DNA from: an uncultured Cocleimonas sp.
GTDB lineage: Bacteria > Pseudomonadota > Gammaproteobacteria > Thiotrichales > Thiotrichaceae
Length of the DNA stretch: 64,000 nucleotides
Assembly: GCF_947495625.1 (NCBI RefSeq)
Contig: NZ_CANLZW010000016.1
Span: forward strand, 1-64,000
Reading direction: 5' to 3'
The position numbers and the translations under genes were made by a program. Shown one piece after another: positions 1 through 7,531 of the stretch (position 1 is the first letter of the stretch; the number at the start of each line of letters is the position of its first letter). The notes below the pieces were generated by a model. The model searched no databases. It worked only from the letters and a program-made list of their open reading frames with translations, and was not told the DNA's origin.

Positions 1-63
1 TTAAAGCCGCTTGGAATGATAACTTTCGGTTCAAAACGCTGTTTAACTTATGATTATAATGCG

Positions 64-85
64 TTTGCCCTGGGGGGGGGTACAC
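64..85 (+). repeat. Possible degenerate copy of the G-run repeat, left of the IS
   Basis: A nine-G run preceded by TTTGCCCT and followed by TACAC lies just before the insertion sequence. GCCCT plus a long G run plus TAC fits the dispersed repeat family described below, but the central AAGTA is missing. It is either a damaged copy or chance similarity. Confidence 0.3.
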
Positions 86-1281
86 ACTAGTGTCCCGTTA
101 ACTATAAATAACAAGAGCCTGATTCCAATTTTTGATAAAATTGCTTTACCACAAGTGATTGAATCAAAAAGAGGAACCAGGCATGGCACATCATAATACA
201 GTCTTCTCACAAATTCTAAAACTCGTTCCGAGACATGAATTTGAAACCCTAGCAAAAGCCCATCACCATGGACGTGCTTTTAGAACCGCTTCTAGATGGT
301 CACAGTTTGTTTGTCTCTCAATGGCACAACTGACAGGACGCAACAGCTTAAGAGACATGGTTGAAAATATTTCTGCTCAAACGCATCGTTTGTATCACTT
401 AGGTAGCGCCAAACTCTTAAAACGATGTCAAGGGCATGTACCAGGACATCAATTTACCTTTAAAAATACCTTATATTCAATGGATGCCTCAACCATTGAT
501 CTATGCTTAAACATATTTCCATGGGCAAAATTTAAATTAACCAAGAGTGCTATCAAGTTACACGTAGGGTTAAACCACGAAGGATATCTTCCTGAGTTTG
601 TCACGATTACTGAGGGTAACGTAGCGGATATAACCGAAGGTAGAAAATTTACTTTTCCCAAACACAGTATTATTGTTATTGATCGTGGTTATGTCGATCA
701 TCTTTGGTATAAGCGACTGACTCAAAAAGAAATATTCTTTGTGACACGGCTTAAAGTCAGTGCAAAGTATAAAGTCATTGAACGACATATCATCGATAAA
801 ACAAAGGGTGTGACCTCAGATCAAACGATTCAATTTGTCAGTAAAGATAAGCCCTACAAATGTCCAATTCCTTTACGTCGTGTTGGCTATCGCGACCCTA
901 AAACCGGGAAACACTATTCGTTCTTAACGAATAACTTTGAGTTATCAGCAAAGACCGTTGCCGATATTTACAAGTCACGTTGGCAGGTTGAATTATTCTT
1001 TAAGTGGGTTAAACAAAATCTTAAAATCAAATCATTTATAGGTACAAGTAAAAATGCAGTGATGACTCAAATTTGGGTCGCACTGTGCATGTATTTGTTA
1101 CTTGCCTATCTTAAATTTCAATCGAAGTTAAGAAAAAGCATGCAACAAATGTTACGTTTATTGCAGCTTAATCTATTCGAGAAAAGAGATCTCATGGCTT
1201 TATTGAGGGGTGATCCGCCAATAATAAAAAACACGAATATTCATCAATTGGGGCTGATATGAAAGTTAACGGGACACTAGT
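86..1281 (+). mobile_element. IS4-family insertion sequence, apparently complete
   Basis: The element carries one transposase gene and perfect 18-bp inverted ends (86-103 and 1264-1281, starting ACTAGTGTCCCGTTAAC). The outermost six bases, ACTAGT, are themselves a palindrome, so there are two readings. Either the terminal repeats are 18 bp with no visible target duplication, or the element runs 91-1276 with 13-bp ends (TGTCCCGTTAACT) flanked by a 4-bp CTAG duplication at 87-90 and 1277-1280. It sits immediately upstream of dsrN and therefore probably inside the dsr operon. Intact ends and an intact gene suggest a recent insertion. Confidence 0.9.
183..1262 (+). CDS. IS4-family transposase (DDE, DUF4372 N-terminus)
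   Basis: This is the transposase of the surrounding insertion sequence, which cuts and pastes the element by DDE chemistry. The N-terminal part (about residues 1-75, with FSQILKLVPRHEFE) matches the DUF4372 region found ahead of DDE_Tnp_1 domains. Catalytic acidic residues are visible in SMDAST and VIDRGY, and the IS4 signature Y-x2-R-x3-E-x6-K is present as YKSRWQVELFFKWVK. The frame is open from a TTG at 159, but I place the start at ATG 183 because a good ribosome binding site (AAAGAGGA) sits 7 bases before it. The gene is full length at 359 residues. Confidence 0.9.
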   Translation: MAHHNTVFSQILKLVPRHEFETLAKAHHHGRAFRTASRWSQFVCLSMAQLTGRNSLRDMVENISAQTHRLYHLGSAKLLKRCQGHVPGHQFTFKNTLYSMDASTIDLCLNIFPWAKFKLTKSAIKLHVGLNHEGYLPEFVTITEGNVADITEGRKFTFPKHSIIVIDRGYVDHLWYKRLTQKEIFFVTRLKVSAKYKVIERHIIDKTKGVTSDQTIQFVSKDKPYKCPIPLRRVGYRDPKTGKHYSFLTNNFELSAKTVADIYKSRWQVELFFKWVKQNLKIKSFIGTSKNAVMTQIWVALCMYLLLAYLKFQSKLRKSMQQMLRLLQLNLFEKRDLMALLRGDPPIIKNTNIHQLGLI

Positions 1282-1285
1282 GGGT

Positions 1286-1301
1286 TGTACAGGGGTGTCT
1301 T
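1286..1301 (+). repeat. Possible degenerate copy of the G-run repeat, right of the IS
   Basis: GTACAGGGGTGTCTTT follows the IS right end and resembles the end of the dispersed repeat (GTACGGGGGTGTC in the radC copy). With the G run on the left side of the IS, it suggests that the element landed next to, or inside, one or two old repeat copies. Weak by itself. Confidence 0.3.
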
Positions 1302-1393
1302 TATTCTTAATAGTATATGCAGTGTCTTCAATAACCCTAGTAAATGAAGTATTTACTTCTATATTAGCGAATACTAATGTACTATAGAGGGAT

Positions 1394-2923
1394 ATGTCCA
1401 GAATCTATATTTCAGCAGCTCATAAGTCATCGGGTAAAACCACGATATCGATTGGTTTGTGCGCTGCACTTTCAAAAAAAGGGTTAAAAATTCAACCGTT
1501 TAAGAAAGGCCCAGACTATATTGATCCGCTTTGGTTGGCGCGTGCGAGTGGCCTATCTGGAAGTATTGCTGAAAATTTAGATGCTCAAGGTGATATAGAG
1601 GGTTGTTATAATTTAGATTTCAATACTCAGTCTAAACAAGAGATATTACAAACGCTCTTTAAGCATAGCCATAACGCTGATATTAGCCTTATCGAAGGCA
1701 ATAAAGGTTTATACGATGGTGTTGCTTTAGATGGCAGTGACAGCAATGCAGCGGTAGCAAAACTTACGCAAAGTCCTGTAATTTTAGTTATAGATAGCCG
1801 TGGAATTACCCGTGGTGTTGCACCACTTTTATCTGGTTATAGACACTTTGATCCTGATGTAAATATTGCAGGCGTCATATTCAATCTCACGGGCGGTCCT
1901 CGTCACGAACAAAAATTGAGAGCCATAACTGAAGAATATACTGATATTCCTGTTTTAGGCATGGTTCGAAAGAATAGTGGAATGGAGCTTGATGAAAGGC
2001 ATTTAGGATTAATGCCTAGCAATGAAGATCAACATGCTAGTCAGAAAATTGCTGATATTGCACAAATGGTGGGTGATTCGGTTGATCTTGATAAATTGAT
2101 CGAAATTGCAAATTCTGCTCCTGAGCTAACACCGGTCTTATCTATTAACAAAAAAGAAGCTTCTAGTATCGCTAACGTGTCTCAAAGTAAAACAAGAGTG
2201 CGAATAGGTATTTGCGAAGATGCCGCGTTTGGCTTTTATTATACTGATGACAAACAAGCGTTAATTGATGCGGGTGCGGAATTGGTCAGTATTGATACGC
2301 TACATGATCATGGTTTGCCTGATGATCTTGATGGTTTATTTATTGGTGGTGGTTTTCCTGAAACACATATGCAGCAGCTATCAGATAATGAATCCATGCG
2401 AATCAGTATTCGTGATGCCATTGAAGCGGATCTGCCGACCTACGCGGAATGCGGCGGCTTGATGTATCTGACTCGCAGTTTGGAGTGGAATGATCAAAAA
2501 GCAGACATGGTCGGGGTAATTCCAGCTGATACCCTAATGCATAAAAAACCTCAGGGAAGAGGGTATGTGGAATTAGAAGCAACGTCAGAAATGCCGTGGG
2601 GTAAGTCTAGTAATGAATCTAGTGAAGTTAGTGCAGCTAAAATAAATGATAGTAAATATACGCCCATAATCAATGCGCATGAATTTCACTATTCGCGGTT
2701 GGTAAATATCTCTGGTGAAGGAAAATTTGCCTATAATGTACATAGAGGGGTGGGTATAACCGGTGACAAAGATGGCTGGATATACAAGAATTTACTCGCT
2801 AACTATTCTCATTTAAGAAATACAGAGAAATTCGAATGGGCAAAACAATTTGTTGGTTTTGTGCGGGAGAAAGCTAGATTCAAAGAACATAGTTTGAAAG
2901 ATAACGTAAATAGAAGTTTATAA
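1394..2923 (+). CDS. dsrN: DsrN: siroheme amidase / cobyrinate a,c-diamide synthase-like
   Basis: ATP-dependent amidase of the CobB/CbiA family. The family transfers glutamine nitrogen to corrinoid or siroheme side-chain carboxylates. In sulfur oxidisers DsrN is thought to make siro(heme)amide for the reverse-acting sulfite reductase DsrAB. The N-terminal half is a P-loop domain (AHKSSGKTT, residues 9-17, then FKKGPDYIDP). The C-terminal half is a class III glutamine amidotransferase with nucleophile C353 in AECGGLMYL and histidines H429/H432 in NAHEFHYS. The length of 509 residues is normal. The ATG has a strong GAGGG site. The call DsrN rather than cobalamin CobB rests on the next gene being a DsrR homologue, as in Allochromatium vinosum (dsrN-dsrR); no other cobalamin gene is present. 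The IS just upstream may separate it from the rest of dsr. Confidence 0.8.
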   Translation: MSRIYISAAHKSSGKTTISIGLCAALSKKGLKIQPFKKGPDYIDPLWLARASGLSGSIAENLDAQGDIEGCYNLDFNTQSKQEILQTLFKHSHNADISLIEGNKGLYDGVALDGSDSNAAVAKLTQSPVILVIDSRGITRGVAPLLSGYRHFDPDVNIAGVIFNLTGGPRHEQKLRAITEEYTDIPVLGMVRKNSGMELDERHLGLMPSNEDQHASQKIADIAQMVGDSVDLDKLIEIANSAPELTPVLSINKKEASSIANVSQSKTRVRIGICEDAAFGFYYTDDKQALIDAGAELVSIDTLHDHGLPDDLDGLFIGGGFPETHMQQLSDNESMRISIRDAIEADLPTYAECGGLMYLTRSLEWNDQKADMVGVIPADTLMHKKPQGRGYVELEATSEMPWGKSSNESSEVSAAKINDSKYTPIINAHEFHYSRLVNISGEGKFAYNVHRGVGITGDKDGWIYKNLLANYSHLRNTEKFEWAKQFVGFVREKARFKEHSLKDNVNRSL

Positions 2924-2982
2924 GAAATTTAAAAAAGTTAAGAAGATCGTATTAAAAAGTAAAGATAAAGTAGGGAGATAAA

Positions 2983-3294
2983 ATGATCAAAGTTTCAGAT
3001 AATGCAGCAAAGCAAGTGATGATTTCATTGGAGCAAATGGGTGCGGATGTTTTGCCACTCAGAATCGCCATTAAAGTACAGGAAGACGGTTCTTTTCATT
3101 ACAATATGGGATTTGACGACAATAAGCACGAGGGTGATAAGAGTTTTGTCGAGAAAGATATCGGGTTTGTTGTTGATGCTGCCACCATGCCACTTATAGG
3201 TGGTATGACGATGGATTATGTTGAAATAGATGGAAAGCATGAGATTGTTTTTCTTAATCCAAATGATCCTCATTTCAAGCCTCCTACCGAGTAA
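2983..3294 (+). CDS. dsrR: DsrR: cysteine-free IscA/HesB-like protein
   Basis: Small (103 residues) A-type-carrier-fold protein with the family landmarks LRIAIKVQEDGSFHYNMGFDD and IVFLNPNDPHF. It contains no cysteine at all, so it cannot hold an Fe-S cluster in the normal IscA way. Cysteine-free IscA homologues are known as DsrR in A. vinosum, where the protein affects expression of the stored-sulfur oxidation genes. It lies 59 bases after dsrN with an AGGGAGA site before the ATG and 10 bases before the kinase gene, so the three genes are probably co-transcribed. The alternative is an unrelated HesB-like protein, but the dsrN neighbour argues for DsrR. Confidence 0.8.
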   Translation: MIKVSDNAAKQVMISLEQMGADVLPLRIAIKVQEDGSFHYNMGFDDNKHEGDKSFVEKDIGFVVDAATMPLIGGMTMDYVEIDGKHEIVFLNPNDPHFKPPTE

Positions 3295-3304
3295 AATGAT
3301 TTAA

Positions 3305-5011
3305 ATGCCTCAACCAAATACCATTCAAATTCCAGTTAAAGTTGTTGAAAAGACAAGTGTTGAGAGTGAAAGCCAAAACGAGACCTTTACAGAAGAAGAT
3401 TCTGTATCTCAAACCAGAGAAGATGATTACAAGGTATCGAAAGATCTAATTAAATTACCCTTGTTGGCACGCACTGCTTTTACTGTGTTATTTATATTTT
3501 TCGTCATTATAGGCGCAACTTATTTTTGGGCCGTTGGCAATGATAATGTTCCGACATGGATCGCGCCATTAATGACTTTTTTATGGGTGGCTTCAGGTGT
3601 CGGTGTGCTTGGACTATTGCTATTAATGTGGCGACAGTTCAGTTTGTTTTGTACAGATCTAACGGATTGGGCCGATAAATTATTACAGGGTGATTTGTCT
3701 TCCCGAATGTTAATTCGATCTTCAACGTGCCCCTCTGAAGGCATCAGAATGCATGTGAACAAAATTTCTGAAGATTACGAGGCACTCGCCAAGTTTGAGC
3801 AACAACGTTTCGAGCGACAAGCAGAACGTATTGAACAAAAAAAATATTATCTTGGTGTTTTATACGATGTTTCATCAACCATCAATAAGTCGAATAATTT
3901 AGAAGATCTGTTACAGCGTTTTTTACATACATTAACCCATGTTGTTAAAGCTGAGGCTGCAACTGTGAGATTGCTCGATAAGGATAATCAAATGCGGTTG
4001 GTGGCAAGCATTGGTTTAAGTGATGAAATTATAGCTTTGGAAGATACATTACCTGCACCTAATTGCTTATGTGGTAAAGCTTTGAGCGAAGCAAGCGTGA
4101 TGGTAACAGACGCCAGGCAGTGTGGCATTACGGTTGGTAAAAACTTTTTTGAAAGTGATGAAGACATAGAAATGCTGGCAATACCGTTGCAATATCGCGG
4201 TAAAACACTAGGCGTATATAATTTATTTGTTCCCCGTAAAGAGCACGATTTCCTGGAAGGTGAGCACGAGCTATTAGTGAGTATTGGTCAGCATCTTGGT
4301 ATGGCAATAGAGCAGGCAGGTGTCGAAGAAGATGCGAGAATGCTGTCTATTATCGAGGAAAGAACGCGCATGGCGCATGAGTTGCATGATTCGCTAGCGC
4401 AAACCCTGGCTTCCTTAAGATTTAAAGTTCGTTTGCTGGATGATTCTTTAAACCAAGGTGATGAAGAAGTTATCTGGCATGAATTAGAAGGGTTAGAAAA
4501 TACTATCGATGAAGCCTATTCGGAGCTTAGAAGTTTAATTACTCACTTCAGAGCACCTATTGATGGTAAAGGCGTTGTACGAGCAGTAGAAAGAGTGGTT
4601 AATCGCTTTAAGTTAGAAACAGGAGCGGATGTATTTTTCTATCACAATTGGAATCTGAAATGTCTTACTCGAGATACTGAAGTTGAAGTGATTAGAATAG
4701 TGCAGGAAGCATTGGCAAATATTAAAAAGCATGCCAATGCGAAAAATGTGCGTATTTTAATGACAAGTACCGAAGAAGGTCACTGTAGTGTTCTGGTAGA
4801 AGATGATGGTGTTGGTTTAAATAAAGACCGTTCTGAACAGAATAATGAAACAGGAGATCACATAGGCCTTTCCATTATGAATGAAAGAGCAGAAAGAATT
4901 AATGGTGAAATTCAATTCGAAAGTGATGAAGGTGAAGGTACTTTGTTGCAACTGAACTTTGACGTAGCTGTAGGTGGCAATCCAGTGACATTAAATACAT
5001 TTAAGAAGTAA
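3305..5011 (+). CDS. NarX-like sensor histidine kinase (HAMP-GAF-HisKA_3)
   Basis: Membrane histidine kinase of the NarX/UhpB type. There is a 50-residue cytoplasmic N-terminus, then two membrane helices at about 55-76 and 86-108, a HAMP-like region, a coiled segment (155-180), a GAF domain (about 185-340), a HisKA_3 dimerisation domain with the phospho-accepting H361 in MAHELHDSLAQT, and an HATPase domain (VQEALANIKKHANA, VEDDGVGL, GLSIMNERAE). Only about ten residues separate the helices, so the large periplasmic nitrate-binding domain of true NarX is absent and sensing must be through the GAF domain (cysteines C254, C256, C273) or the membrane. It is followed by its response regulator. The position after dsrN-dsrR suggests control of sulfur or nitrogen respiration, which is inference. 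Confidence 0.85.
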   Translation: MPQPNTIQIPVKVVEKTSVESESQNETFTEEDSVSQTREDDYKVSKDLIKLPLLARTAFTVLFIFFVIIGATYFWAVGNDNVPTWIAPLMTFLWVASGVGVLGLLLLMWRQFSLFCTDLTDWADKLLQGDLSSRMLIRSSTCPSEGIRMHVNKISEDYEALAKFEQQRFERQAERIEQKKYYLGVLYDVSSTINKSNNLEDLLQRFLHTLTHVVKAEAATVRLLDKDNQMRLVASIGLSDEIIALEDTLPAPNCLCGKALSEASVMVTDARQCGITVGKNFFESDEDIEMLAIPLQYRGKTLGVYNLFVPRKEHDFLEGEHELLVSIGQHLGMAIEQAGVEEDARMLSIIEERTRMAHELHDSLAQTLASLRFKVRLLDDSLNQGDEEVIWHELEGLENTIDEAYSELRSLITHFRAPIDGKGVVRAVERVVNRFKLETGADVFFYHNWNLKCLTRDTEVEVIRIVQEALANIKKHANAKNVRILMTSTEEGHCSVLVEDDGVGLNKDRSEQNNETGDHIGLSIMNERAERINGEIQFESDEGEGTLLQLNFDVAVGGNPVTLNTFKK

Positions 5012-5103
5012 TTTTATTTTTGAGATTTTAACGTATAAATTCTGAGCATAAATTTGAATGCAGAATTAGTGCATAAACAAGTACAACTTGAGTACAAATA
5101 GAT

Positions 5104-5784
5104 ATGAACGAAAGAATACTTTTAATAGATGACCACACTTTATTTCGTGCAGGATTGCGTGATTTGTTAACACGAAGAAAAATCGAAGTCGTTGCGGATG
5201 TTGGTAACGGTTCTGAAGGCGTGAAAATAATTGATGATGAGCAATTGGATATCGTATTGCTAGACATGCGTATGCCAGAGATGGATGGCATTAGTGTGCT
5301 CAAAGTCATCAAAGCTGCGCATCCTGATTTGCCTGTGGCAATGCTCACCACCAGTAGTGACGAAAGCGATCTGGTTGGTGCGTTAAGAAATGGTGCTCAA
5401 GGTTATTTGCTAAAAGACATGGAGCCTGATGATTTAGTGGTAGCTCTTCGAGATATCATTTCGGGTAAAACAGTGGTTGCACCAGATTTGGCTCCGGTAT
5501 TAGCAAGCGCAGTGCAGGGTGATAATCAGGAAAAAGCTGAGAAAGAAGATCCATTTGCCGTTTTGACGCCACGTGAATTTGAAATTTTAACCTTACTCGC
5601 AGAAGGCCAAAGTAATAAAGTTATCGCAAGGAATCTTGGTATTTCTGATGGAACAGTTAAGTTACATGTGAAAGCGATTTTAAGAAAATTAAATATAAGT
5701 TCGAGAATTACTGCGGCAGTCATGGCAGTAGAGCATGGCGTGAAGAAGTCACCTATAACAATGCCTCCTAAGAGGGTTTTATAA
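5104..5784 (+). CDS. NarL/FixJ-family response regulator
   Basis: DNA-binding partner of the upstream kinase. The receiver domain (residues 1-120) has the acidic pair D10/D11... with phospho-acceptor D54 in LLDMRMPEMDG, T/S at LTTSS and K in YLLKDM. The C-terminal LuxR-type helix-turn-helix (about 150-215) reads LTPREFEILTLLAEGQSNKVIARNLGISDGTVKLH and is intact. The length (226) is typical of NarL. It lies 92 bases after the kinase gene and is followed by a strong terminator, so the dsrN-dsrR-kinase-regulator unit ends here. Target genes cannot be told from this sequence. Confidence 0.88.
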   Translation: MNERILLIDDHTLFRAGLRDLLTRRKIEVVADVGNGSEGVKIIDDEQLDIVLLDMRMPEMDGISVLKVIKAAHPDLPVAMLTTSSDESDLVGALRNGAQGYLLKDMEPDDLVVALRDIISGKTVVAPDLAPVLASAVQGDNQEKAEKEDPFAVLTPREFEILTLLAEGQSNKVIARNLGISDGTVKLHVKAILRKLNISSRITAAVMAVEHGVKKSPITMPPKRVL

Positions 5785-5813
5785 AACTATAGCGATTTAC
5801 CTTAATTACAAAC

Positions 5814-5843
5814 AAAAAAAGCGAGCCGAAGCTCGCTTTTTTT
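5814..5843 (+). terminator. Rho-independent terminator after narL-like gene
   Basis: Perfect 6-bp stem GCGAGC / GCTCGC (5821-5836) with a CGAA tetraloop. A run of A precedes it and seven T follow. It ends the dsrN-narL transcript and, because of the A-tract, could act from the other strand too. Confidence 0.92.
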
Positions 5844-5855
5844 GGGTTATTAGTT

Positions 5856-6000
5856 ATACCCCCGTAAGACCAATAACCGTCATCGTGTTAGCCCAGCAAA
5901 CCAGCTCCCCAATATTTGGCCGATTTTCGGAACGGTGACTTTGTTCAGCTGTCGTTGGGAGATTCCTTAATTCGGTTGTATTTGAATACAAGCCTTTTTT
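5856..6000 (+). ncRNA. Candidate small structured RNA, unassigned
   Basis: Non-coding stretch between the narL terminator and the M23 gene. It ends in a second terminator-like hairpin: TTGTAT / ATACAA around a TTGA loop at 5976-5991, then GCC and six T to 6000. Upstream lie a bulged helix CTCCCCAA / TTGGGAG enclosing about 50 bases, a small CCGA-TTT-TCGG hairpin, and a GGTTATT / AATAACC pair at its 5' edge. A second terminator with no gene before it implies an untranslated transcript. It matches no RNA family I know (not tmRNA, SRP RNA, RNase P, 6S, or an obvious Rsm RNA). The 5' end is a guess. Confidence 0.35.
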
Positions 6001-6036
6001 ATTATTTTTAGGAGTCTAGGTTTCCCCCGTCAACAA

Positions 6037-6071
6037 AAGTCACACCACAAACCCCTTTGAAAAGTGACTTC
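6037..6071. repeat. Inverted repeat AAGTCAC / GTGACTT
   Basis: Seven-base arms separated by 21 bases in the gap between the candidate RNA and the M23 peptidase gene. It could be a weak hairpin or an operator. The rest of 6001-6221 shows nothing recognisable. Confidence 0.3.
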
Positions 6072-6221
6072 TTGCTGAAGTTGTATATAGAATACCTTTA
6101 TAAGGCTGAATCGAAGCTGAATGAGATTAAAAACTGTCAATTAAAAGCAGATAAATTGTAAAAAGCAATATATATCAATAGTTTACATGTAGTAAAAATT
6201 GACAAATAATGAGGTTTTTTA

Positions 6222-7070
6222 TTATTTAGCAACGAATAGAGCAGGGTCTACAGCATTTCCGTTCAGGTAAACAGTCCAGTGTAAATGTGCTCCGGTAACA
6301 CGGCCCGTTTTGCCCACTTTGCCAATTATCTCACCGCGTTTTACTTGCTGCCCCTTTTTTACATTCATTTTACTCAGGTGTGCATAAAGGCTTAAAAGTC
6401 CATTGCCATGGTCTACATAGATCACGTTTCCAGAGAAGAATAGGTTGCCTACCCAAAGCACTGTGCCGGATTCTGCAGCTTTAACCGATCTACCTTCTGG
6501 GGCAGCGATATCCATTCCGCTATGTGGGTTTCTTTTTTGTTTATTTAAAATACGACGTAAACCATATCTTCCACTATCTCGTCCTGCTACCGGACGAATA
6601 AAATTGAGTTTTGGTGATGAATTTGAGAAAGTTGCTTTCAGCTTTTTCTTCATCACAAATTCACTTTCAATCCTTTTCATGGATTTATTATTTGGATTAA
6701 CTTTGTTTTTATTCTTTATAGTTAGGTACTGGGTTTTATATTTATGTGGTTTAACCGTAAATTTCTGTACGCTCTTTTTACCCGATGATTCCGTTATATT
6801 AATTTCATGTTGTCCCGTTTTTGCATCTAACGATATACCGATAACGGCAAGCCAGTTTTGTTGTCCTTTAACCAATGCAACAGGTTTAGAGTTATAGCTG
6901 ACAAATGGTTTGGCATTTTGCGAAGGGGTGATACTCAAAACTGCAACGCCACCCGGTCGTAAACTATTGCTGGGAAAGGCATAAGCAGTAGAAGCTGTAA
7001 TTGTGAATCCTATAATTGTCAGTAAGAAAGCGACAATGCTTTGATTTAACAAGGAGAGTGTTTTTGTCAT
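6222..7070 (-). CDS. Secreted M23-family peptidoglycan endopeptidase
   Basis: Predicted exported murein hydrolase or hydrolase activator. A signal peptide (hydrophobic stretch about residues 12-31, ending AYA-FPS) is followed by an N-terminal beta-rich domain. The C-terminal LytM/M23 domain (about 160-280) has zinc-ligand motifs NPHSGMDIAAPEG and GAHLHWTV, the usual Hx3D and HxH, so it should be catalytic rather than a degenerate NlpD/EnvC-type activator. There is no LysM domain, so it is not a typical NlpD although it lies next to rpoS. It is divergent from rpoS, and the two share a 461-base gap. Confidence 0.85.
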   Translation of the reverse strand: MTKTLSLLNQSIVAFLLTIIGFTITASTAYAFPSNSLRPGGVAVLSITPSQNAKPFVSYNSKPVALVKGQQNWLAVIGISLDAKTGQHEINITESSGKKSVQKFTVKPHKYKTQYLTIKNKNKVNPNNKSMKRIESEFVMKKKLKATFSNSSPKLNFIRPVAGRDSGRYGLRRILNKQKRNPHSGMDIAAPEGRSVKAAESGTVLWVGNLFFSGNVIYVDHGNGLLSLYAHLSKMNVKKGQQVKRGEIIGKVGKTGRVTGAHLHWTVYLNGNAVDPALFVAK

Positions 7071-7531
7071 GGTTTAGTCTGCTATTGATATGATTTTTGT
7101 TGAGGGCATTATAATCCAGATAGCAATTTCTGGTGAAACATATTGTGTAACTTGGAAAAACTTATCGTATAAATAGAACAGAAAAATAAGCTCAATTAAT
7201 AGCAGTGTTGATTCACTCAATAATTAGTAAAAATATCCCATTGGGTTTTTAATAGTGTGTACTAATATACCTAAAGGGGTAGAATCAATGTTAATTATTA
7301 TGTTATCTTCGTGTGAATGCTACAGCAGCTTAGAAACTTAAGTTGATGAAAATAGCGATAAAAAAATAGAGCTAAATTATCAGCCCCTGTAAAAGACTAT
7401 TGTCTTTTTTGATAATTTGGATTTTATGGTAGCAATACTATTACCCCAAGAAAATAAATAATGTTCCCTACTATTTGTACTCATAATTTTGTACTCATTA
7501 TTATTTTCACCAAAGGATTGGAGTGTGATCT
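7071..7531. other. Divergent M23 / rpoS regulatory gap with a GC-poor hairpin
   Basis: A 461-base AT-rich gap that must hold the promoters of both flanking genes. The only structure I can point to is AAAAGAC-TATT-GTCTTTT at 7391-7410, a 7-bp stem followed by more T, about 120 bases before rpoS. It may be a leader hairpin or weak terminator affecting rpoS expression. No promoter could be assigned with confidence. Confidence 0.4.

Noticed and set aside
159-182. TTG start for the transposase
   Set aside because: The TTG lies upstream of the AAAGAGGA ribosome site, which is correctly spaced for ATG 183.
1394-2923. Cobalamin biosynthesis cobB
   Set aside because: The fold fits, but there are no other cobalamin genes and the next gene is a cysteine-free IscA homologue, which points to dsrN.
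5856-6000. Candidate RNA as RsmZ or 6S RNA
   Set aside because: Only two or three GGA motifs are present, not in repeated hairpin loops, and I cannot align it with the 6S central bubble. Left unassigned.
6222-7070. nlpD
   Set aside because: It lies beside rpoS and has an M23 domain, but it is on the opposite strand, lacks a LysM domain and lipobox, and keeps the zinc ligands.
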